26,428 nucleotides of DNA. It comes from a virus. The DNA lies in the IMG/VR virus record IMGVR_UViG_3300023503_000053, positions 1-26,428 of that record. One strand, 5' to 3'. The position numbers and the translations under genes were made by a program. Shown here in pieces: positions 1-5,639 of this stretch; the stretch's first letter is position 1; each line of letters starts with the position of its first letter. The notes under the pieces are model-generated. The model saw nothing but the letters and a program-made list of their open reading frames with translations. It searched no databases and was not told where the DNA came from.

Positions 1-690
1 GCAGACACGACGACCTTTAACTTAAGTGTAACTGACAGTGACAGTGGGGCAAACTTTGTAGTGCCATCAGCATTGAGTCAGAGCAGTGTAAGTCTGACAC
101 CTGGGCAGAGCACAACAGTAACACTTATGGTAACTGCCCAGACAGGAGTAACAAGTGGTTCAAACAGCACAACAGTAACAGTCTCAGATGGAGGAGTAAA
201 TCATGCTGATGTGGTATCTAATGCTGTAACGACGGTGCTCGGCACAGCAAATGCATCATCTACAGCCTCTCCAGCAGGCACGACTAATGACCTCATAGAG
301 ATTTTTCCTAATGTGAGTGGATATGATTATATTCCTGAATGGGCAGTTACTGTGTTTGAATACGACCTTGACCTGCCAGCAGGGGCACATACAATCACAC
401 TCTACATTCAGAACAATCTTGGCTTTACAATAAATGCAACCAATTCTGATGATGACATATGGCTTGAGTGTGATTACATAGATGCTTACGATGCTATCTA
501 TGGGCATCACTATGAAACAGTTAAATCAACAGAGATCAACATTGCTCAAAGAGCTGATGCAACCGATTGGGACAGCTTGACTGTAACATTCACTCAGGCA
601 ACGAGTGGTAGAGTGAAGCTGAGATTAAAGATTTCAACCTACAGTGCCACAGGCACTATTTATGTTGACCCTGAAGTGGTGGTGAGCTAA
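1..690 (+). CDS. C-terminal part of an Ig-like (NEW3-type) phage structural protein, 5' partial
   Basis: The reading frame is open from base 1, so the gene begins upstream of the window; about 229 residues are visible. Residues 1-65 have the look of a bacterial Ig-like NEW3-type domain: Ser/Thr-rich beta strands around SLTPGQSTTVTLMVTA and a G-S-N-S-T-T-V-T-V repeat. The rest (from about residue 85) is a separate all-beta domain with alternating hydrophobic residues, ending in IYVDPEVVVS. The C-terminal end of the tail fibre at 15422-16813 has similar wording (TPTIYVNPQAV), so both may carry a related C-terminal beta-sandwich. It lies one base ahead of the next gene and upstream of the tail genes, where phages usually keep head decoration or appendage genes. 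A surface-exposed decoration or fibre role is inference; the family is not firmly recognised. Confidence 0.7.
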   Translation, partial: ADTTTFNLSVTDSDSGANFVVPSALSQSSVSLTPGQSTTVTLMVTAQTGVTSGSNSTTVTVSDGGVNHADVVSNAVTTVLGTANASSTASPAGTTNDLIEIFPNVSGYDYIPEWAVTVFEYDLDLPAGAHTITLYIQNNLGFTINATNSDDDIWLECDYIDAYDAIYGHHYETVKSTEINIAQRADATDWDSLTVTFTQATSGRVKLRLKISTYSATGTIYVDPEVVVS

Positions 691-691
691 G

Positions 692-1936
692 ATGGCATTT
701 CTGTGGACATACGGGACAGTTAAAAGAAAAACATCAGGCACAACTCCAACTGTAGTATGGAGTTATGGAAAGCCCACTGTTTATTTTGAGTATGTGAGTG
801 GTGGCGGGGGGACAACTTATACCAAGACCATCAACATAGACGCAATAGTTCAAAAGGTTCTTTCTCAAACAGTTAGCTATGATGCACTGCTACAGAAGAC
901 ACTGCCTGTTGCTCTGTCTGTAGATGGTATTCTACAAAGACTGGCAACTTTAACCACACAAATGGATGCTGTTACACAGGCAACAAAGGAAATTACCACT
1001 ACAATAGATGCTATTGCACAAAAGGCAGGGTTGAGCATTCCAGCACAGGTGGATGCTGTGCTGTTTGAGACTTTTACTGAAGGATTTAGTCTTGACAGTG
1101 TATTACAACAGTTAAAGACAAAAGGCATCTCTGTGGATGGTGTGCTTTCAAAGATAAATACAGAGGTAATCTCTGTAGATGCTCTGCTTGCCAAATATGG
1201 AATTACGACATCAACATCTATTGATGCATTACTACTTAAGCAAGGTGCAGTGGTTGTATCTGTAGATGGGTTGCTACAGAGCACAAGGTCTATTACATCA
1301 CAGATGGATGCTGTGCTTTATAGTGTTACAGGCACTCAGGTAATTTCTACACAGCTTGATGCTTTGCTTAAAAAACTTGGTGTGATAGCACAGGTCAATC
1401 TTGATGCACTGACACAGAAGACAAATACAATGAGCATATCTGTGGATGGAATGCTTAGTCAAGAAGTTTTGAAAGCATTTTCAATTGATGCTGTAATGAC
1501 AAAGGCTATCACACAGCAGGTTTATATTGATGCTCTGACCAAAAAGACACAATTTACTGATATATCGCTTGATGCACAGATTTATAAATTACAGAGTATA
1601 TCAACATCACTTGATGCCGTCATTGGCGGATTGAGTGGACTTGGAGTAGAGCTGGATGCTCTGCTTACACAAGTTGGTAAAGCCCAGCTTGTAAGTCTTG
1701 ACGCACTACTACTACAGGGACACATACTGCCCATAACAATGGACAGTATCTGCTATCAGGTAGGAACTTACAATGTGGATATGGATGCTGTGCTTAGGGG
1801 GCAGATGGCAAAGACAACTCTGCTTGATGCTGTTGTTTATTCTGCCCTTGTTACTGCTACCCCAAAGTATAGTTTTGCTTCAACAGGTGGCAGATACAGA
1901 TTTGATGTGAGCAGTAGATTTCATGCTGTGGTGTAG
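692..1936 (+). CDS. 14-residue-repeat structural protein (24 Asp-Ala-Leu-Leu repeats)
   Basis: Start ATG lies one base after the upstream stop, with a GGTGG-rich stretch just before it. The 414 residues have a short head (1-47, Gly-rich around GGGG), then 24 consecutive repeats (about 48-390), then a C-terminal beta strand tail. Each repeat is about 14 residues of the form [I/L/V]-S-[V/I/L/M]-D-[A/G/S]-[L/V/I]-L-x-K followed by a variable 5-7 residues. Eighteen or so units are exactly 14 long; a few are 15 and one is 17. Asp is invariant and the next residue small, with hydrophobic residues on both sides, which suggests a solenoid or stacked fibrous shaft. Similar xLDAxLQ repeat proteins occur in phage structural regions, but no function is assigned. 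Its place between beta-rich structural genes suggests a virion appendage. Confidence 0.8.
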   Translation: MAFLWTYGTVKRKTSGTTPTVVWSYGKPTVYFEYVSGGGGTTYTKTINIDAIVQKVLSQTVSYDALLQKTLPVALSVDGILQRLATLTTQMDAVTQATKEITTTIDAIAQKAGLSIPAQVDAVLFETFTEGFSLDSVLQQLKTKGISVDGVLSKINTEVISVDALLAKYGITTSTSIDALLLKQGAVVVSVDGLLQSTRSITSQMDAVLYSVTGTQVISTQLDALLKKLGVIAQVNLDALTQKTNTMSISVDGMLSQEVLKAFSIDAVMTKAITQQVYIDALTKKTQFTDISLDAQIYKLQSISTSLDAVIGGLSGLGVELDALLTQVGKAQLVSLDALLLQGHILPITMDSICYQVGTYNVDMDAVLRGQMAKTTLLDAVVYSALVTATPKYSFASTGGRYRFDVSSRFHAVV

Positions 1937-1963
1937 TGCAGAAAGACTGTGTAGGAGGTTGCT

Positions 1964-2443
1964 ATGGCAGCAACAGTACAAATTCATGAAATGACGAGTG
2001 CTTCAACAGGTGTGGACAAGACAAATGGAACTGTTAGGTTCAAAAGTGCTGATGAGACTACTGTGGATACTAATAACAGACTTCAGATTCCAGGCTCTGG
2101 TAACACTTACAGTTACACCAAACAGCTTCAGTTCTACTTTGCTACTGCACCATCTGTGGATATTCAGAACCTGAAAGCTTACTCAAGCGGAACAAATCCC
2201 TGGACTGGTGTTACTGTGCAGTATGATGTGCAGACAGGTTTTTCAACTAATGTAAACACAGATATTGTAGGAACTGACCTTTTCACTGCTACATCTGCCG
2301 CACCAATTGACCTTGGAGTGGGTCCCCACACAGGAACTGGTTATAAAGGCAATATCCTGAGACTTCAGATGGTGGTGAGTTCTACTGCAAGTTCTGGCAC
2401 ATTGACTGCTGAAACTCTGACCCTGAGCTATGATGAGTCCTAA
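1964..2443 (+). CDS. Small beta-rich phage structural protein, unknown
   Basis: 159 residues; ATG preceded by a good ribosome-binding site (GTAGGAGG, about 6 bases away). The sequence is almost entirely Thr/Ser/Gly-rich beta strand (QIHEMTSAS at the start, then FATAPSVDIQNLKAYSSG, and ETLTLSYDES at the end), with no cysteines, no signal peptide and no membrane segment. This composition is typical of phage decoration or appendage proteins. It lies between the repeat protein and the 118-aa gene, in the late structural operon. I recognise no named family; virion association is inferred from composition and context. Confidence 0.75.
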   Translation: MAATVQIHEMTSASTGVDKTNGTVRFKSADETTVDTNNRLQIPGSGNTYSYTKQLQFYFATAPSVDIQNLKAYSSGTNPWTGVTVQYDVQTGFSTNVNTDIVGTDLFTATSAAPIDLGVGPHTGTGYKGNILRLQMVVSSTASSGTLTAETLTLSYDES

Positions 2444-2453
2444 AAAGAAAAAT

Positions 2454-2479
2454 TGAGGGTGGCTTCAATGCTACCCTCA
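2454..2479. terminator. 10-bp hairpin between late genes
   Basis: Stem TGAGGGTGGC (2454-2463), six-base loop TTCAAT, and GCTACCCTCA (2470-2479), with one G-T pair. On the + strand there is no T-tract after it, so it may be an mRNA processing or stability element between late genes. On the - strand the stem is followed by a T-rich tract (complement of 2441-2453), so it could terminate antisense transcription. The next gene's ribosome-binding site starts about 13 bases downstream. Confidence 0.5.
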
Positions 2480-2500
2480 GACTAAATACATGGAGGTGTA

Positions 2501-2857
2501 ATGAGACCAAGCGATACTTATTACTGGGAGATGGAAACAAAAGATAGCAAGGTTGTGAGACAGTATGATGAAAATGGAAAGGAGCAAAGCTGGAAGAAGC
2601 TGGTTAATCCTGATGATGTGGTGAGGGTAAGTTTAATCCCAAGACTTTCTGTGCTACCAAGACATGATGTAGTAATTGATAGAAGTGCTGGAGAAAAATT
2701 TATTAAGAGATTTGGTAGAGGATTTATAAAGCAGGCAGAGGATGGACTGAAACTCAGGGAGTATGTAAACTGTATAATGACAAATAGGTATAGGTTCTGG
2801 GTGTTCAGTGATGGTAGGTGTTTGATAACAAAAAATGATTATGAGGTGTATGTATAA
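2501..2857 (+). CDS. Conserved phage protein upstream of fiber-tail adaptor (unknown function)
   Basis: 118 residues; ATG after a clear GGAGGTG site. Basic and aromatic-rich: YYWEMET at residues 7-13, KEQSWKKL, then a central SLIPRLSVLPRHDVVID segment, FIKRFGRGF, and a C-terminal MTNRYRFWVFSDGRCLIT segment. I have the impression that this pattern recurs in proteins next to small fiber-tail-adaptor genes in other siphophages, but I cannot name a family. Its stop shares one base with the start of the next gene (TAATG), so the two are translationally coupled and probably act together in the virion. Confidence 0.75.
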   Translation: MRPSDTYYWEMETKDSKVVRQYDENGKEQSWKKLVNPDDVVRVSLIPRLSVLPRHDVVIDRSAGEKFIKRFGRGFIKQAEDGLKLREYVNCIMTNRYRFWVFSDGRCLITKNDYEVYV

Positions 2858-3171
2858 TGCAGAGACTATTTGTAATACCAGACCCAAAACCAACTTATGC
2901 AGAATGGTTTGTAGATGTATATCTGTCCAATTGGCTGGCAGGTGAAAACATCAAGACTGTAGGGTTTTCAGCTAAAAAGCTATCAGATGGCACTGATGCT
3001 ACTACAGAAGTTCTGGATGTTTCGAAAAATACAAATACTACTTCAGTGATTAAGCCTTTTATCAGAGGTGGCACTTCTGGCGAATGGTATATAGTTACAC
3101 TTCAAGTTGAAACAGATGCTGGTTCAAAAGAGGAATTCTATATCAAATTTCAAGTAAGAAATGTCTACTAA
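2857..3171 (+). CDS. Phage fiber-tail adaptor-like small protein
   Basis: 104 residues; the start overlaps the upstream stop by one base. Visible pattern: D-x-Y-L-S-N-W-L-A-G-E-N-I at residues 21-33, two beta strands, then I-R-G-G-T-S-G-E-W-Y-I-V-T-L-Q-V and a final F-Y-I-K-F-Q-V strand. This is the layout of the small Ig-like phage proteins annotated as fiber-tail adaptors (W-L-x-G-D-x-I early, G-G-T-x-G-x-x-Y late). Such proteins are thought to link tail or head structures to fibres. The assignment rests on motif spacing remembered from the family, not on a search. It overlaps the next gene by 11 bases. Confidence 0.6.
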   Translation: MQRLFVIPDPKPTYAEWFVDVYLSNWLAGENIKTVGFSAKKLSDGTDATTEVLDVSKNTNTTSVIKPFIRGGTSGEWYIVTLQVETDAGSKEEFYIKFQVRNVY

Positions 3172-3604
3172 GGTTTATATATTTAAAAAAGATGAGGAAG
3201 TGCCTGCCCCTAAAAAAGGACGGGTATATTGTATCAAAAATGGGCAGGTCAAGGTTGTAAGATACCTACAGAATGGTAATGAAGCAGTGCTTGATATAAG
3301 AAAAGAAGGGGAGTATCTGTATGAGCTTGAGACATTTGGAATTAACCAGCCATGTAACTATGTAACTTTAAATGATGTAACTCTAGAGGAAGTCTCTGTA
3401 ACTGGATTTAATCTTATAGAGTTTATCATAAACAAGTATTACTTTTTCCATAAAAGAATGGAGCTACTGTGGCTTAACAATGCCCGGGATAGAATTGAAG
3501 AACTAAAACAGCTTTATGATTTAAGCCTTTTAAGAGGGGCGGAAGTGGCAGGTCTGGCAGGTGTAACAAGGGAAACTGTATCCAGAGCCAGAATAATTGA
3601 GTAA
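3161..3604 (+). CDS. Truncated CRP/FNR-family transcriptional regulator
   Basis: 147 residues. Residues about 15-75 match the cyclic-nucleotide-binding-type beta roll of CRP/FNR proteins: a G-R-V-Y-C-I-x-x-G-x-V-K-V core, a strand ending L-D-I, then a G-E-Y-L-Y-E-L turn. Residues about 83-120 are the long dimerisation helix. Residues 126-147 are the helix-turn-helix, with A-G-V-T-R-E-T-V-S-R as recognition helix. The protein is shorter than the usual 200-230 residues: the N-terminal strands are minimal and it stops just after the recognition helix, with no beta-hairpin wing. It overlaps the adaptor gene by 11 bases inside a structural operon, which is unusual for a regulator. It may control late or host genes. 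The fold is fairly secure; ligand, DNA target and activity are unknown. Confidence 0.7.
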   Translation: MSTKVYIFKKDEEVPAPKKGRVYCIKNGQVKVVRYLQNGNEAVLDIRKEGEYLYELETFGINQPCNYVTLNDVTLEEVSVTGFNLIEFIINKYYFFHKRMELLWLNNARDRIEELKQLYDLSLLRGAEVAGLAGVTRETVSRARIIE

Positions 3605-3673
3605 AATCACAGATTTAACTTTAAATTTGTATTAAAGTCAATGATATAAGAAATACGAAAGGAGGCATTTAGA

Positions 3674-3844
3674 ATGAAAGTTGTATATGTATCTGGTGGC
3701 ACAGATATTATAGAAGTAAATGGCATAACTTTTGAAAAAGGCAAGCCAGTAGATGTAGATGATGATTTCGGCAAAGTGCTACTTAAAAAGACAACTGTTA
3801 AATTTGAAGAAGTAAAGGAAAAAGCAAAGGAAGGAGGTAAATAG
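3674..3844 (+). CDS. 56-aa phage protein ahead of the tail tube gene
   Basis: ATG at 3674 follows AAAGGAGG at a good distance; the frame runs 56 codons to TAG, two bases before the tail tube start. It begins MKVVYVSGGTD and has a V-N-G-I-T-F-E-K-G-K-P-V-x-V core, a K-V-L-L-K-K segment, and ends in a Lys/Glu-rich helix. This resembles the small single-domain phage proteins often encoded just before a tail tube gene (F-x-x-G-x-x-V, then LL, then FE), whose role is not established. Spacing and ribosome-binding site argue that it is real. Confidence 0.7.
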   Translation: MKVVYVSGGTDIIEVNGITFEKGKPVDVDDDFGKVLLKKTTVKFEEVKEKAKEGGK

Positions 3845-3846
3845 AA

Positions 3847-4824
3847 ATGGCACAGGCATTAGGTTCTAAAGGAAGGCTTATATATCAGGAGGAGCCAAGT
3901 TTTAAAACTGACCCCACTACTTTTGATGGTATATTACTGCCATTTGTAGATGAAGACTTGAGGTCTTCAAGAAATCTGATAGACAGTGAGCTTATTCGTG
4001 CTAAAAGGGATGCTACAAAGCCAGTTCTTGGTAATAAGGATGTTACAGGTTCAATCAGGACATATCTTCAGCCATATATTGGCTCACTGATTAAAGGAGT
4101 GCTTGGTTCAGTAACTACAACTGGCACTGGTCCCTATGTTCATACAATCACATCAGCAGATACTCTGCCAAGCTATACCATTGAGAAGGGCTTTACTAAT
4201 ATTAATCAGTATCTCCGCTACAGTGGCTGTAAGATAAACAGCATGACCCTGAATGTTACAAGTGAGGGATTTCAGGAAGTTACCTTTAATGTTATAGGTG
4301 CAAAAGAAAATACAGCTACAAGTTCTTCTGTATTTAGCGGTGGTGGGTCATACACAGACTATGGTAAAAGTTGCTATACAGGATTTGAAATTACCACCAT
4401 TCAGGAAGGTGGCTTCGATATAGCCATAGTAACGGAAATCAGAGACCTTACGATTGAAAACAATCTTGATACAAATGTGTTTGTCATAGGTGGGCAGAGT
4501 GAGAGGAACTCCTTACCAGAAGGAAAAATCAGAGTTACTGGCACATTGACTGCTCTGTTTGAAGACATAACACTTTACAATAAGGCAGTCAACAGCACAG
4601 AGACATCCCTTAAAATTGTCTATCAGTTTGGAACAGGAGATGGAACATCTGGTAATGAATATGTAGAGTTCTATATTCCTGAAATGATTTATCAGCCACA
4701 AGCACCTGTTATATCGGGACCTGCTGGAGTTCTGGTTGATCTTCCATTCCAGGCTTATTATGACAATTCAGTAGAACAGTCCATAATTCAGATAACAATT
4801 AAATCAACACAAGCAACACTATAA
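3847..4824 (+). CDS. Major tail tube protein
   Basis: 325 residues; ATG preceded by GGAGG at 9 bases. It is the structural subunit that stacks into the hollow tail tube. Visible signs: all-beta composition, an early polar loop rich in Arg/Ser/Asp, a G-F-x-x-I-N-Q-Y-L motif near residue 116, E-I-R-D-L-T-I-E-N-N-L-D (about 198-209), R-V-T-G-T-L-T-A-L-F-E-D (about 230-241) and the C-terminal P-V-I-S-G-P-A-G-V ... A-Y-Y-D pattern typical of phage tube proteins of this size. The gene order (tube, chaperone with frameshift, tape measure) supports the call strongly. Late and probably highly expressed, given the strong ribosome-binding site. Confidence 0.9.
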   Translation: MAQALGSKGRLIYQEEPSFKTDPTTFDGILLPFVDEDLRSSRNLIDSELIRAKRDATKPVLGNKDVTGSIRTYLQPYIGSLIKGVLGSVTTTGTGPYVHTITSADTLPSYTIEKGFTNINQYLRYSGCKINSMTLNVTSEGFQEVTFNVIGAKENTATSSSVFSGGGSYTDYGKSCYTGFEITTIQEGGFDIAIVTEIRDLTIENNLDTNVFVIGGQSERNSLPEGKIRVTGTLTALFEDITLYNKAVNSTETSLKIVYQFGTGDGTSGNEYVEFYIPEMIYQPQAPVISGPAGVLVDLPFQAYYDNSVEQSIIQITIKSTQATL

Positions 4825-4826
4825 AA

Positions 4827-4840
4827 TGAAAACATTTTCA
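4827..4840. promoter_or_regulatory. Palindrome TGAAAACATTTTCA (copy 1, intergenic)
   Basis: Near-perfect 14-base inverted repeat between the tail tube stop and the chaperone ribosome-binding site. The identical 14-mer occurs at 17531-17544, and TGAAAGCATTTTCA occurs inside genes at 8127-8140 and 13509-13522, all in + orientation. It could be a protein-binding site or a small mRNA hairpin; no function is demonstrated. Confidence 0.35.
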
Positions 4841-4851
4841 AAGGAGGTTTT

Positions 4852-5271
4852 ATGCTTATTGTTAGAAAGCCTGACGAAACCAGTGAAGGCACATGGTTTG
4901 ACCTCAGATTTCGTGGTGAAACCATCAGATTGAAAATTCGTCCATTGACTGGAGAAGTTCTTGAGCGTATTCGTAAGAAACACAGAAAGATAACTCGGGA
5001 AAGAGACCCTCAGACAAGGCAGCTTGTGAAAGTAGAGACATTTGATGATGAAGCCATTACGGCAGACCTTGCAGATTATGTTCTTGAAGATTTTGAAGGC
5101 ATAGGTGAAGCACCAAATAAGCCACTTGAAGTTACAAAAGAAAACAAGCTACTGGTTATGGACATTCCATCTCTTGATGGTGAAATCTCAATTGCAGATT
5201 TTGTATTTGAGAAAGCTCGTGAACTTGCAGCAGTATCTGCTAAAGAATATGAGGAACTTGAAAAAAACTAA
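4852..5271 (+). CDS. Tail assembly chaperone, gpG-like zero-frame product
   Basis: 139 residues; start follows AAAGGAGG. In lambda-type phages this protein coats the tape measure protein and recruits tail tube subunits, and is absent from the finished virion. Visible: an N-terminal beta region (W-F-D-L-R-F-R-G-E-T-I-R-L-K-I-R-P-L-T), a helix rich in Arg/Lys/Glu, the D-Y-V-L-E-D-F-E-G-I-G-E segment at about 80-91 followed by P-L-E-V-T-K-E-N-K, and a C-terminal helix. This layout is usual for the smaller chaperone. The zero-frame product ends at the TAA directly behind the slippery heptamer A-AAA-AAC, and a fraction of ribosomes should continue into the -1 frame. Confidence 0.85.
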   Translation: MLIVRKPDETSEGTWFDLRFRGETIRLKIRPLTGEVLERIRKKHRKITRERDPQTRQLVKVETFDDEAITADLADYVLEDFEGIGEAPNKPLEVTKENKLLVMDIPSLDGEISIADFVFEKARELAAVSAKEYEELEKN

Positions 5272-5300
5272 TTGATGCCACCAGGTGGCGATTTGGTGGC
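5262..5300 (+). promoter_or_regulatory. Programmed -1 ribosomal frameshift site in the tail chaperone gene
   Basis: The heptamer A-AAA-AAC (5262-5268) is in the correct phase (GAA AAA AAC) and the zero-frame stop TAA follows at once (5269-5271). After an 8-base spacer comes GCCAC/GTGGC (5277-5281 with 5285-5289), or alternatively GCCACC with GGTGGC at 5295-5300, as a stimulatory hairpin. Slippage by -1 moves reading to CTA at 5268 and stays open to 5639. Slippery site, spacer and stem are the classical elements. Confidence 0.85.
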
Positions 5301-5639
5301 GGTTTAAAATATTGTCAGGCTTGTTCTAAAAAAGCAGAAGTCATGGGGTCAAGTGTAGATTGTTATGAATGTGAAAATAAACCACCTGCACTTGACCCTG
5401 ATTTACAAACACTATTTGAATGTTTTTGCCTGTGTTCTGGACAGTTAAGGTCAAGTTTTGGGAGTGTTTACGGACTGGATTACAATGTCGTAATACATGT
5501 AGCAAAAGATTTTGGAATTGAGACTAATAAGACATTCTATAAATTACTGAAAACATTTGAAGACACACTAATAGTGGAGCTAAATAAAAATGCCGAAAGA
5601 AGCATCTCTGAAAATTCAGGTCAAGGTAGCAGGGGCTAA
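5268..5639 (+). CDS. gpT-like -1 frame extension of the tail assembly chaperone (zinc-ribbon)
   Basis: Read by -1 frameshift from the upstream gene, it adds 123 residues, giving a fusion of 262 residues (4852-5639). The decisive evidence is a four-cysteine cluster C-x2-C-x12-C-x2-C at extension residues about 16-35. The first Cys pair is encoded before the internal ATG at 5343, so only the frameshifted product has the whole putative zinc site. After it come P-P-A-L-D-P-D, further cysteines, and a helical segment. Lambda gpT works in the same way: the extension binds tail tube subunits while the gpG part holds the tape measure. The ATG at 5343 has no convincing ribosome-binding site, so an independent protein is unlikely. 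The last 50 bases overlap the tape measure gene. Confidence 0.85.
   Translation, partial: LIDATRWRFGGGLKYCQACSKKAEVMGSSVDCYECENKPPALDPDLQTLFECFCLCSGQLRSSFGSVYGLDYNVVIHVAKDFGIETNKTFYKLLKTFEDTLIVELNKNAERSISENSGQGSRG

Noticed and set aside
3605-3673. Possible promoter in the AT-rich gap before the 56-aa gene
   Set aside because: TATAAG-like and TTGTAT-like hexamers exist, but the spacing (about 14) is poor; AT-rich DNA gives such matches by chance.
5343-5639. Independent 98-aa gene from ATG 5343
   Set aside because: No ribosome-binding site, the zinc-site cysteines would be split, and an in-phase slippery heptamer joins it to the upstream chaperone gene.
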